This document shows positions 48,940 through 57,598 of a stretch of DNA of 64,000 nt, piece after piece. Position 1 is the stretch's first letter; each line of letters begins with the position of its first letter. Origin of the DNA: Pseudomonas chlororaphis. GTDB taxonomy: Bacteria; Pseudomonadota; Gammaproteobacteria; Pseudomonadales; Pseudomonadaceae. The notes beneath the pieces are model-generated. The model was not told where the DNA came from. It saw only the letters and a list, made by a program, of their open reading frames with translations, and did no database searches. The DNA lies in the NCBI RefSeq assembly GCF_003731765.1, contig NZ_MOAL01000003.1, forward strand, positions 124,001-188,000, in the 5' to 3' direction. A program made the translations under genes and the position numbers.

Positions 48940-51198
48940 ATGCAGAAGATTTTTGGGGAACAGCAGAAACTGGCGCGTTCGATCCGCGCCGCCGGTGCTC
49001 GTCGGCAGCACCTGGGCTGGCTGTTGGCAGGGTTGGCCGCGTTGCCGGTCCCGGGGGCGTTTGCCGCCGACAGCAGCGCCACCGCGCAAGACCAGGAACC
49101 GACCCTGAAGTCAGTCACGGTCACCGCCACCCGCCGCGAAGAGTCGCTGCAGAAGGTGCCGGTGGCGGTCTCGGTGGTGGACGGCGAGCAACTGGAGCGG
49201 GACAACCGCAACGGCGTGGCGAGCATCGTGCAACAGGTGCCGTCGCTGAACTTTCGAACCGGTGCATCCAACAAAGACACCTCGCTGTTCATTCGCGGCG
49301 TGGGCACCATTTCCACCTCGCCGGGCGTCGAGCCGACAGTGGCCACCGTGATCGACGGTGTGGTTTATGGCCGCCCGGGCCAGGCCACCCTGGACCTGTT
49401 GGACCTGGAGCGCATCGAGGTGCTGCGGGGGCCCCAGGGCACCCTGTTCGGCAAGAACTCCTCGGCCGGTGTGCTGAATATCGTGACCAAGGCGCCCAGC
49501 GCCGAGACCCACGGCTACATCGACCAGGCCTATTACAGCGGCAATGAAAGTCGCACCCGCTTCGGCATTGGCGGCAGCCTGATTCCCGACACCCTCAAGG
49601 GCTCCGTGACCACGCTGTTCGGCAGCTATGACGGTAACGTCGACAACCAGCACAACGGCCAGGAGGTCAACGGCTACAACCGCAAAGGCGTGCGCGGCAA
49701 GCTGGAGTTCACCCCCAGCGACGACCTCACGTTCACCCTGGCAGCGGACTACATGCAGGCCCACGACGACGCGCCCAACGGCGTGGTCAGCAAGGCCCTG
49801 ACCCCGGCCTTTGCCAATGCCTTGAACCCGGTGCGACCGAGCAGCGACAACCGGGATATCAACACCGATACCCGCTCCCATGTGGAGGACGTCAATAAGG
49901 GACTGTCGGGCCAACTGGATTGGAACCTGGGCGACTACACCCTGACGTCGATCACCGCCTGGCGTGGCTGGAACAACACCCAATACCAGGATGGCGACCG
50001 CCTCGGCACCATCACCGCGGCCTTCCCGAGCACAGCGGACAAAGGTGAGCTGGATTACAACCAGTACTCTCAGGAGCTGCGCCTGGCGTCGCCCAAGGGC
50101 GAGTTCCTGGAATACGTCGGTGGCCTGTTTTACATGCACGGCAAGGATGAGGAGACCTATCAGCGCACCCTCACCACGACCACCAGCACCAACCGGGGCA
50201 TCGCCGACTACAGCACCACCAACGACAGCTACGCGGTGTTTGGTGAAAGCACCCTGAACTTCACCTCGGACTTTCGCGCTATCGCCGGCCTGCGCTGGAC
50301 CCACGACGACCTGAAATACGACCACCGTCGGGTTTCCACCTCGGCCGTGCAGGTGGCCGGCATTCAGCCCGGTACCAGCAGCTCCGGTTCGGTGGATGAG
50401 GATGGCTGGTCCGGCCGCCTGGGCGTGCAGTACGACCTGAGCGACGCGGTCACCACTTACCTGACTTATTCCCGCGGCTATAAAGGCCCGGCCTACAACG
50501 TGTTCTTCAACATGCAGCCGCGGGACACCGACGCGCTGAAGCCGGAAACCTCCAACACCTGGGAGGCCGGGATCAAGGCCACCAGCTGGAACAATCGCCT
50601 GACCACCAACCTGGCGGTGTTCCACAGCGATTACGACAACTACCAGGCCAACTTCTTCGACACCGTGGCCGGTCAGGTGGTGACCCGCCTGATCAATGCC
50701 GGCAGCGTCAGCACCGAAGGTGTCGAGCTGGATTACGCCCTGCAGGCCACCCAGCAACTCAAGCTTTCCGGTGCCTTGGCCTATACCCGTGCGCGCATCG
50801 ACGAATTCGCCTGCCCGGCGGGCGCGGCGGCCACCTGCAACGTCAATGGCAAGCCGCTGCCGTTCAGCCCGGACTGGAAGAGTTACGTGCGTGCCGACTA
50901 CAGCATTCCACTGGATAACGGCCTGGATATCGAGCTGGGCACCGATTACAGCTGGCAGAGCGAAGTGCAGTACGACATCAGCCAGAACCTCGACACCAAG
51001 CAGGGCGCCTATGGCATCTGGAACGCCAGCATCGCCCTGGCCGATTACAACCAGGGTTGGCGCGTAGCGCTGCTGGGCAAGAACCTCGCCGACAAGTCCT
51101 ATTCGCCTTTGCTGGCCAGTGGTGGCAATTACATCTACCGCGCCGTGCCACGGGACGACGAACGTTATTTCGGTGTGCAGCTGCGTAAGGATTTTTGA
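48940..51198 (+). CDS. TonB-dependent receptor (LacI-controlled cassette)
   Basis: 752 residues. Signal peptide ends AFA-A (about 42) after a long basic N-region. Plug from SVTVTATRREESLQKVP, conserved IEVLRGPQGTLFGKNSSAG near 158-176; beta-barrel to a C-terminal QLRKDF. AGGTG precedes the ATG at 48940. It heads a run with the flavin monooxygenase (51245) and aldo-keto reductase (52613), intervals 46 and 42 bases. The same plug family as the receptor at 6903, but barrel sequences differ. Ligand unknown. Confidence 0.88.
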   Translation: MQKIFGEQQKLARSIRAAGARRQHLGWLLAGLAALPVPGAFAADSSATAQDQEPTLKSVTVTATRREESLQKVPVAVSVVDGEQLERDNRNGVASIVQQVPSLNFRTGASNKDTSLFIRGVGTISTSPGVEPTVATVIDGVVYGRPGQATLDLLDLERIEVLRGPQGTLFGKNSSAGVLNIVTKAPSAETHGYIDQAYYSGNESRTRFGIGGSLIPDTLKGSVTTLFGSYDGNVDNQHNGQEVNGYNRKGVRGKLEFTPSDDLTFTLAADYMQAHDDAPNGVVSKALTPAFANALNPVRPSSDNRDINTDTRSHVEDVNKGLSGQLDWNLGDYTLTSITAWRGWNNTQYQDGDRLGTITAAFPSTADKGELDYNQYSQELRLASPKGEFLEYVGGLFYMHGKDEETYQRTLTTTTSTNRGIADYSTTNDSYAVFGESTLNFTSDFRAIAGLRWTHDDLKYDHRRVSTSAVQVAGIQPGTSSSGSVDEDGWSGRLGVQYDLSDAVTTYLTYSRGYKGPAYNVFFNMQPRDTDALKPETSNTWEAGIKATSWNNRLTTNLAVFHSDYDNYQANFFDTVAGQVVTRLINAGSVSTEGVELDYALQATQQLKLSGALAYTRARIDEFACPAGAAATCNVNGKPLPFSPDWKSYVRADYSIPLDNGLDIELGTDYSWQSEVQYDISQNLDTKQGAYGIWNASIALADYNQGWRVALLGKNLADKSYSPLLASGGNYIYRAVPRDDERYFGVQLRKDF

Positions 51199-51244
51199 GC
51201 CGTTGCGTGCAACAACCCTCAATGATTCGTAAAGGAAAGTGCTT

Positions 51245-52570
51245 ATGACTCGCCCAAGACAGCTCAAGCTCGGCGCCTTTTTAATGGCCACTGGGCATCA
51301 TGTTGCCGCCTGGCGCCACCCGTACGTACCGGCTGATGCTGGACTAGACTTTGAAGCGTACAAACAGCTGGCGTTGATCGCCGAGGCAGCGAAGTTCGAT
51401 ACCCTGTTCGTTGCCGACAGTATCGCTGCAGATAGCAGCGAGATCGCCAGTCGAATGGCCCGTTCTGATCACTTTGAACCCCTGACGCTGCTCGCTGCCC
51501 TCAGTGCGGTTACGGCCCATATTGGGCTGATTGCCACCGCCACTACGAGCTATAACGTACCGTACCATGTAGCACGTAAATTCGCGTCCCTGGACCATCT
51601 GTCCGGTGGCCGGGCCGGGTGGAACCTGGTGACTTCCGATAACGCTGCTGAAGCGCAGAATTTCGGCCGGGACCAGCACCTTGGCCACGCCGAGCGCTAC
51701 AGCCGGGCCAAGGAGTTCCACGAGGTGGTCACTGGACTCTGGGACAGCTGGCAGGACGACGCCTTTGTCCGCGACAAAGCCAGCGGCCAGTACTACGACC
51801 CGGCCAAGCTGCATGTGCTGAATCACCAGGGCGAGCACTTTCGGGTCAAGGGGCCGTTGAATGTGGCTCGGCCACCCCAGGGGCACCCGGTGATCGTCCA
51901 GGCCGGCTCATCGGAAGCCGGGCGCGAGCTGGCGGCGCAAACCGCCGAGGTGGTGTTCACTGCCCAGGCGTCACTGGCCAGTGCCCAAGCCTTCTATGCC
52001 GACCTCAAAGGGCGCCTGGCACGGTACGGACGCAGCGCCGATTCCTTGAAGATCATGCCCGGGGTGTTTGTGGTGGTGGGGCAGACCGAAAGCCAGGCCC
52101 GGGAAAAATTCGAGTCCTTCCAACAACTGATCGAGCCTGAAGTGGGCGTGGCCTTGTTGGGGCGTATGCTGGGCAACTTCGACTTGTCGCAGTACCCGCT
52201 GGACGGGCCTTTGCCTGAGTTGCCACTGACTGAAAGCGGCCAGCAAAGCCGGCAGAAACTCCTGACCGAGCTGGCGGGCAAGGACAACCTGAGCCTGGCC
52301 GAACTAGGACGCAAGATTGCCGGCGGGCGCGGGCATTACAGCCTGATCGGCACGCCGAGCCAGATCGCCGACGAGTTGCAGGCCTGGTTCGAGCAAGGCG
52401 CGGCCGACGGCTTCAACGTGCTGGTGCCCCACCTGCCTGGCGGCTTGGAGGATTTTGCCCAGGGCGTGGTTCCGGAACTGCAACGTCGCGGGTTGTTCAG
52501 AACAGAGTACGAAGGCAAGACGCTGCGCGAGAACCTCGGGTTGGCGCGGCCGAAACATCGCTTTGCCTGA
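51245..52570 (+). CDS. Flavin-dependent monooxygenase, NtaA/SnaA/DszA family
   Basis: 441 residues, luciferase-like. RQLKLGAFLMATGHHVAAWRHP at the N-terminus, IATATTSYNVPYHVARKFASLDHLSGGRAGWNLVTSDN (flavin region), VIVQAGSSEAGRELAAQTAEVVFTAQ, and the late GRGHYSLIGTPSQIADEL. AAAGGAAAG precedes the ATG at 51245. Such enzymes oxidise sulfones, sulfonates or nitrilotriacetate with FMNH2; no flavin reductase gene is near. It shares family but not close sequence with 34486. In this cassette it would oxidise the compound taken up by the TonB receptor. Confidence 0.87.
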   Translation: MTRPRQLKLGAFLMATGHHVAAWRHPYVPADAGLDFEAYKQLALIAEAAKFDTLFVADSIAADSSEIASRMARSDHFEPLTLLAALSAVTAHIGLIATATTSYNVPYHVARKFASLDHLSGGRAGWNLVTSDNAAEAQNFGRDQHLGHAERYSRAKEFHEVVTGLWDSWQDDAFVRDKASGQYYDPAKLHVLNHQGEHFRVKGPLNVARPPQGHPVIVQAGSSEAGRELAAQTAEVVFTAQASLASAQAFYADLKGRLARYGRSADSLKIMPGVFVVVGQTESQAREKFESFQQLIEPEVGVALLGRMLGNFDLSQYPLDGPLPELPLTESGQQSRQKLLTELAGKDNLSLAELGRKIAGGRGHYSLIGTPSQIADELQAWFEQGAADGFNVLVPHLPGGLEDFAQGVVPELQRRGLFRTEYEGKTLRENLGLARPKHRFA

Positions 52571-52612
52571 TTCGCTTCACCTATTTTTTGAGCGTAAACG
52601 AGAGAGGATTCG

Positions 52613-53650
52613 ATGACTTACTTGGCTGCCGAAAACCGCTACGACTCCATTCCCTACCGCCGCGTCGGACGCAGCGGCCTGGTGCTGCCGGCATTGTCCC
52701 TGGGCCTGTGGCACAACTTCGGCGACAGCACGCCGATCGATACCCAGCGCTCGCTGCTGCGCACCGCGTTCGACCTGGGCATCAACCACTTCGACTTGGC
52801 CAACAACTACGGCCCGCCCTACGGCAGCGCCGAGATCAACTTCGGCCGCTTGCTGCGTGAAGACTTCAAGCACTACCGCGATGAGCTGATTATCTCCAGC
52901 AAGGCCGGCTGGGACATGTGGCCCGGCCCCTATGGCCAGGGCGGCGGTTCGCGCAAATACGTCTTGGCCAGTCTCGACCAGAGCCTGCAGCGCCTGGGCC
53001 TCGACTACGTGGATATCTTCTATTCCCACCGCTTCGACCCGGACACCCCGCTGGAAGAAACCGCCAGCGCCCTGGCCACCGCTGTGCAGCAAGGCAAGGC
53101 GCTGTACATCGGCATCTCTTCCTACTCCGGGGTGAAAACCCGCGAGATCGCCGCGCTGCTCAAGGAATGGAAGGTGCCGTTGTTGATTCACCAGCCGGCC
53201 TACAACCTGCTCAACCGCTGGGTGGAAAAAGACCTGCTGGACACCACCGAGGAGCTGGGTACCGGGGTGATCGCCTTCACGCCGTTGGCCCAGGGCCTGC
53301 TGACGGACAAATACCTCAACGGCATTCCGCAAGACGCGCGGGTCAACCGTCCGGGGGGCGGTTCGCTGCAGGCGGCGCATTTGTCCGAGGCCAATATTGC
53401 CCACGTCCGCGCCCTCAACGAGATTGCCAAGCGCCGTGGCCAGAGCCTGGCGCAACTGGCCCTGGCCTGGACCCTGCGGGACCCTCGTGTGACCTCGGCA
53501 CTGATCGGCGCCAGCCGGCCGGAGCAAATCATCGAAAACGTCGGAGCCCTGAACAACCTCAGCTTCAGTGCCGAAGAGCTGGCGGAAATCGATCGCTTTG
53601 CCCAGGAAGGCGGGATCAACTTGTGGGAAAAACCATCGACGGCGGAGTAA
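52613..53650 (+). CDS. Aldo-keto reductase, YghZ/L-glyceraldehyde-3-phosphate reductase type
   Basis: 345 residues. Catalytic tetrad regions: FDLANNYGPPYGSAE (Asp and Tyr), IISSKAGWDMWPGPYG (Lys) and YSHRFDPDTPLEETASAL (His); NADPH-binding end LIGASRPEQIIENV. Matches YghZ (AKR14), which reduces methylglyoxal and L-glyceraldehyde-3-phosphate; the true substrate here may be an aldehyde formed by the monooxygenase. GAGAGGA precedes the ATG at 52613. It is the last gene of the LacI-controlled cassette and is followed by a REP half and then tauD on the other strand. Confidence 0.88.
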   Translation: MTYLAAENRYDSIPYRRVGRSGLVLPALSLGLWHNFGDSTPIDTQRSLLRTAFDLGINHFDLANNYGPPYGSAEINFGRLLREDFKHYRDELIISSKAGWDMWPGPYGQGGGSRKYVLASLDQSLQRLGLDYVDIFYSHRFDPDTPLEETASALATAVQQGKALYIGISSYSGVKTREIAALLKEWKVPLLIHQPAYNLLNRWVEKDLLDTTEELGTGVIAFTPLAQGLLTDKYLNGIPQDARVNRPGGGSLQAAHLSEANIAHVRALNEIAKRRGQSLAQLALAWTLRDPRVTSALIGASRPEQIIENVGALNNLSFSAEELAEIDRFAQEGGINLWEKPSTAE

Positions 53651-53663
53651 GGCGCTAGGGCGT

Positions 53664-53690
53664 CATCGCCGGCAAGCCAGCTCCTGCAGG
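53664..53690. repeat. Single REP half
   Basis: ATCGCCGGCAAGCCAGCTCC between convergent genes, 14 bases after the aldo-keto reductase stop. Confidence 0.65.
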
Positions 53691-53712
53691 GGCGGGGTTG
53701 CCGGCGAATGGT

Positions 53713-53811
53713 TCAAATCTCCAGCGGTTGCCAGGGATTGATCAGGCTGCCGCTGGGCTCCTCGAAGTCTTTGATATGACGCATGGCCAGGGCGGCGTCG
53801 TGGGTTCGGCC
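53713..53811 (-). other. In-frame open extension after the tauD stop
   Basis: Directly after the tauD TAA the same frame stays open for 32 codons, ending in TGA at 53713 (segments HDAALAMRHIKDF and INPWQPLEI). It reads like protein rather than random sequence. It may be a remnant gene end or an extra C-terminus lost by a nonsense change; the ATG within would give only about 23 residues. Confidence 0.35.
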
Positions 53812-54645
53812 TTAGAACGGCACGTCGCCAAGTACGGTTGCACGGTGCATGACCCGGCGTTGCGGGCGGTAGTCGTCGACGGCGTAGTGCTGGGTCACGC
53901 GGTTGTCCCAGAAGGCCACGTCGTTTTCCTGCCAGCGCCAGCGAATGGTGAACTCCGGGCGGGTGGCGTGGGCGAACAGCAGTCTGAGGATGGCCTCGCT
54001 TTCGCTGTCGGAGAGTTCGTTGATGCGGGTGGTGAAGCCATCGTTGACGAACAGCGACAAGCGCCCGCTCACCGGGTGGGTACGAATCACCGGGTGCGAC
54101 AGCGGCGGGTTCTTGCGTCGGGTTTCTTCCCAGCGGGCCAGGTCTTCGGGGGTGCTGCCGAAGCGCTCCAGGGGGAAGGACTTGGTGAAGTCGTGGGTGG
54201 CGGTCAGGCCCTTGAGCAGGGCTTTCATCGGCTCCGACAGCGCTTCATAGGCGGCGATGCCGCTGGCCCACAAGGTGTCGCCGCCGAACTCCGGCAGTTG
54301 CTTGGCACTGAGCACCGCGCCCAGGGCCGGGGTCGGCAGGAAGGTCACGTCGGTGTGCCAGATGGCGTTGTCGCGCACGTCGGTTTCGGCGGTGTCGAGG
54401 ATCAGCACTTCCGGCTGTTCCGGCACATTGGGGTAGATCGGGTGGATGTGCAGGTCACCGAAATTCGCCGCAAAGCGCGCCTGTTGCTGGGGCGTAATGG
54501 GCTGTTCGCGGAAGAACAGCACCTGGTGCTTGAGCAGCGCCTGCTCGATGGCATCGCGTTGCTCCGCATTCAACGGCTGGCTGATGTCGACGCCGCGGAT
54601 CTGGGCACCCAGTGCAGAACTTAAAGGGGTAATGGTCAGGCTCAT
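53812..54645 (-). CDS. tauD: Taurine dioxygenase TauD
   Basis: 277 residues. The 2-oxoglutarate/Fe(II) triad is His97 and Asp99 in [11 protein letters not shown] and His253 in [10 protein letters not shown], with the 2-oxoglutarate Arg264 in [10 protein letters not shown]; each is two positions below the E. coli TauD numbering, as expected from a shorter N-terminus. It oxidises taurine to release sulfite and aminoacetaldehyde. The ATG at 54645 gives [18 protein letters not shown]. It is the last gene of tauABCD, with 144 bases and a REP element between it and tauC. Well separated from atsK in sequence. Confidence 0.92.
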   Translation of the reverse strand: MSLTITPLSSALGAQIRGVDISQPLNAEQRDAIEQALLKHQVLFFREQPITPQQQARFAANFGDLHIHPIYPNVPEQPEVLILDTAETDVRDNAIWHTDVTFLPTPALGAVLSAKQLPEFGGDTLWASGIAAYEALSEPMKALLKGLTATHDFTKSFPLERFGSTPEDLARWEETRRKNPPLSHPVIRTHPVSGRLSLFVNDGFTTRINELSDSESEAILRLLFAHATRPEFTIRWRWQENDVAFWDNRVTQHYAVDDYRPQRRVMHRATVLGDVPF

Positions 54646-54737
54646 GGTCATTCTCGAATTCGTTGTGGGTAGGCGCGGCCGGGCGGCGTTCCGCTTGCTG
54701 GCGAAGGCGGCCGAGCGCTGGGTATGAGGCTTGCGGG

Positions 54738-54763
54738 CCTCTTCGCTGGCGAGCCAGCTCCTA
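54738..54763. repeat. REP half inside the tau operon
   Basis: TTCGCTGGCGAGCCAGCTCC between tauC and tauD. It may dampen or protect the downstream transcript. Confidence 0.6.
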
Positions 54764-54789
54764 CACAGGGATACAGGGGGCTGTCTTGG

Positions 54790-55629
54790 TCAGTGGGATT
54801 GGCCGTGCCAGGGCACCAGCTTGCGCTGCAGGGCGCGCAAGCCCATCTCCATGGCAAAAGCGATCAGGGCGATCACCAGGATCCCCAGGACCACCACGTC
54901 GGTGACCAGGAACTGGGCCGCGGACTGCACCATGAAGCCCAGGCCGCTGGTGGCGGCAATCAGCTCGGCGGCCACCAGGGTCGACCAGCCCACGCCCAGG
55001 CCGATGCGCACGCCGGTGAGGATGTCCGGCAAGGCGCTGGGCAGGATCACGTGGCGGATCAGTTGCGCCTTGGTCGCGCCCAGGGACTGTGCGGCGCGCA
55101 GTTTGGCCGGGTCCACGGTGCGCACGCCGGTGGCGGTGGCAATGGCAATCGGGGCGAAAATCGCCAAGTAGATCAGCAGCACCTTGGACAGCTCGCCAAT
55201 GCCGCACCAGATGACGATCAGCGGCAGGTAGGCCAGGGGCGGGATCGGCCGGTAAAACTCGATCAGCGGGTCGAGGATGCCCCGGGCGATGCGGTTGGCG
55301 CCGATGGCGATGCCCGCCGGAATCGCCGTCAGCACGGCAAAGCCCAGGGCCAGGCCGATGCGTTGCAGGCTCGCCGCAAGGTGCTGCCAGAGGGTGGAAT
55401 CCATGTAGCCGCTGGTCGCCAGCAGCCAGCCTTTTTGCAGGACAGCAGCAGGCGGCGGCAGGAACAGGGGCTCGATCCAGCCGCTGGCGGTCACTGCCCA
55501 CCACAGGGCGAGCAAGGTGACCAGGGTCAGCAGGCTGATCCAGCGGGTGCTCAGGCTACGGCGCACAGGCGCTGCGGCTTTGGGTGTGGCGGGCTGGGTG
55601 CCGGTCGCCGGAATCTCGTAGCTGCTCAT
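54790..55629 (-). CDS. tauC: Taurine ABC transporter permease TauC
   Basis: 279 residues, six helices. [40 protein letters not shown] and the EAA-like [22 protein letters not shown] are typical for TauC/SsuC. A 25-residue Ala/Pro-rich start precedes helix 1. Its start overlaps the tauB stop (ATGA). It moves taurine into the cytoplasm with TauA and TauB. Confidence 0.93.
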   Translation of the reverse strand: MSSYEIPATGTQPATPKAAAPVRRSLSTRWISLLTLVTLLALWWAVTASGWIEPLFLPPPAAVLQKGWLLATSGYMDSTLWQHLAASLQRIGLALGFAVLTAIPAGIAIGANRIARGILDPLIEFYRPIPPLAYLPLIVIWCGIGELSKVLLIYLAIFAPIAIATATGVRTVDPAKLRAAQSLGATKAQLIRHVILPSALPDILTGVRIGLGVGWSTLVAAELIAATSGLGFMVQSAAQFLVTDVVVLGILVIALIAFAMEMGLRALQRKLVPWHGQSH

Positions 55630-56420
55630 GCCTGCTCCTGGCGCTGGACGGCGCTGCGTTGGGAAAACACTCGAGCCAGCACGTGTTCGCGGGTTTCGAT
55701 AAAGCGTGGGTCGGACTTGATGGCCCGGGCCGATTCGCCGGCGGCGTAGCGCTGGCCGAAATCCAGGCTCAGGCGCTCGACGATCTGCCCTGGATTGGGG
55801 GCCAGCAGAATCAGGTCGGTGGCGAGGAATACGGCTTCTTCAATATCGTGGGTAATCAGGAACACCGGCTTGTCGGTACGACGCCAGACCTGCAGCAGCA
55901 GTTCCTGCATCTGTTCCCGGGTGAAGGCATCGAGGGCGCCGAAGGGTTCGTCCATCAGCAGCACCCGTGGGTCGGCAGCCAAGGCGCGGGCCAGGCCTAC
56001 ACGCTGTTTCTGGCCACCGGACAATTGCCAGATCCGTCGCTTGTCGAAGCCGTTCAGGTCCACCAGCGAGAGCATGTCCCGGGCGCGGGCTTCACGTTGT
56101 TCGCGGGCCACGCCGGCCAGTTCCAGGCCAAAGGCGACGTTACCCAGCACGTCCTGCCAGGGCAGCAGCGCATCGTCCTGGAACACCACGCCACGCTCGG
56201 CGCTGGGACCTTTGACCGGCACGCCGTCGAGGGTGATGCGCCCGGCGCTGGGTTCGACAAAACCGGCAATCAGGTTCAGCAGCGAGGTCTTGCCGCTGCC
56301 GGAAGGCCCAAGGGCCACCAGCAATTGCTGGGGCCCCAGGTCCAGGGAAATATCCGCCAGCACCGGCTCGGCGGCACCGGGGTACTGTGCGCTGATGCGC
56401 TCCAGTTGTAGCAACGCCAT
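55626..56420 (-). CDS. tauB: Taurine ABC transporter ATPase TauB
   Basis: 264 residues. Walker [10 protein letters not shown] near 38, signature [15 protein letters not shown] near 135, Walker [16 protein letters not shown] near 155, switch [13 protein letters not shown]. These mark the nitrate/sulfonate/taurine subgroup. AAAGGAG precedes the ATG at 56420. It lies 27 bases after tauA. Confidence 0.93.
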   Translation of the reverse strand: MALLQLERISAQYPGAAEPVLADISLDLGPQQLLVALGPSGSGKTSLLNLIAGFVEPSAGRITLDGVPVKGPSAERGVVFQDDALLPWQDVLGNVAFGLELAGVAREQREARARDMLSLVDLNGFDKRRIWQLSGGQKQRVGLARALAADPRVLLMDEPFGALDAFTREQMQELLLQVWRRTDKPVFLITHDIEEAVFLATDLILLAPNPGQIVERLSLDFGQRYAAGESARAIKSDPRFIETREHVLARVFSQRSAVQRQEQA

Positions 56421-56447
56421 GACGGCTATCTCCTTTGTGGGTGGGCG

Positions 56448-57425
56448 TCAGTTGGTGATGAACTTAGCGCTGACGAAGGGGGCGTAGTCCGGCAGCACGG
56501 CTTCAACCTTGCCTTGCTCCTTGAGGAACACGGCGGTGTCGGTGATGGCCTTGGTGGTCGGCGCGCCGAGGGTGATGACTTGATCGGCCGCCAGCGGGTA
56601 GACGTTGCCTTGCAGCAGCAGGGGGATGTCACTGGCCTTGGCGCCGGAGAGTTTCACCAGCTTGTCGACGTTGCTCTGGTTGGCCAGCCAGGCTTGCGGG
56701 TCTTTGCGGTAGTCGGCGTAGGCGTCCAGGGTGACCTTGGCGAAGGCCTTGACGATGTCCGGGTGCTTCTCGGCGAAGTCTTTGCGCACAATCCAGGCGT
56801 CAAAGGTCGGCGCGCCGAACTTGGCCAGTTCGCCGGAAGTGATCAGCACTTTGCCGTTTTCCTTGGCTACGCCCAGGGCCGGGTCCCATACGTAAGTGGC
56901 GTCGATGTCACCGCGTTTCCAGGCCGCAATGATCGCCGGTGGCGCCAGGTTGAGAATCTGTACTTTCGACGGGTCGATGTTCCAGTGTTTGAGGGCGGCC
57001 AGCAGGCTGTAGTGACCGGTGGACACGAACGGCACAGCGACTTTCTTGCCAATCAGGTCTTGCGGGGTCTTGATCCCCGAACCCTCGCGGGCCACCAGGG
57101 CTTCGGCTGCACCGATCTGGGTGGCGATAAGGAAGGTTTCCACCGGCACCTTGCGGGTGATTGCCGCGGTCAGCGGGCTGGAACCCAAGTAACCGATCTG
57201 CACGTCGCCGGAAGCGATGGCGGCGATGATGTCGGCGCCATTGTCGAATTTGCGCCAATCGATCTTGGCCTGGGTGGCTTTTTCGTAGGCGCCGTCGGCC
57301 TGGGCGACCTTGGCTGGATCGACGGTGGTCTGGTAGGCGACGGTGACGTCGGCCGCCTGGGCAAAGAAGCTCGCTGCAGCCAGGGACGCGGCCGCCAGGA
57401 GGCGAAGGGGGAAGTGCAGTTTCAT
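56448..57425 (-). CDS. tauA: Taurine-binding periplasmic protein TauA
   Basis: 325 residues. Signal peptide ends AQA-A (about 24). Domain marks: VTVAYQTTVDPAKVAQADGAYEK, IDWRKFDNGADIIAAIASGDVQIGYLGSSPLTAAITRKVPVE and DIDATYVWDPALG, typical for TauA. GAGGAGC precedes the ATG at 57425. It leads tauABCD; an AT-rich region with a motif copy lies just upstream. Confidence 0.93.
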   Translation of the reverse strand: MKLHFPLRLLAAASLAAASFFAQAADVTVAYQTTVDPAKVAQADGAYEKATQAKIDWRKFDNGADIIAAIASGDVQIGYLGSSPLTAAITRKVPVETFLIATQIGAAEALVAREGSGIKTPQDLIGKKVAVPFVSTGHYSLLAALKHWNIDPSKVQILNLAPPAIIAAWKRGDIDATYVWDPALGVAKENGKVLITSGELAKFGAPTFDAWIVRKDFAEKHPDIVKAFAKVTLDAYADYRKDPQAWLANQSNVDKLVKLSGAKASDIPLLLQGNVYPLAADQVITLGAPTTKAITDTAVFLKEQGKVEAVLPDYAPFVSAKFITN

Positions 57426-57496
57426 CGGGTAGCTCCTCATGGGCGGCCGGAGATCGGCGTGAGAGGAGACTAAATGATCTAAGAATGCAGAAATAA

Positions 57497-57515
57497 ATAA
57501 CTTTTTTGCATTAGC
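57497..57515. promoter_or_regulatory. Putative sulfur-regulon site before tauA
   Basis: ATAACTTTTTTGCATTAGC, sharing the ATAACTTT half of the recurring motif; about 75-90 bases before the tauA start. A CysB-family site is expected there from what is known of tau regulation. Confidence 0.4.
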
Positions 57516-57545
57516 TTATGAGGGTAAATGCGTCGGCGCTGTTCG

Positions 57546-57595
57546 TCGGCCAGCTGGCTCCTACGGGAAGGTGTAGGAGCCGGCTGGCCGGCGAA
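57546..57595. repeat. REP doublet between tauA promoter and gshA end
   Basis: TCGGCCAGCTGGCTCCTACG followed by TGTAGGAGCCGGCTGGCCGG, two arms nearly touching (tail-to-tail). It may end gshA transcription. Confidence 0.8.
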
Positions 57596-57598
57596 ACG

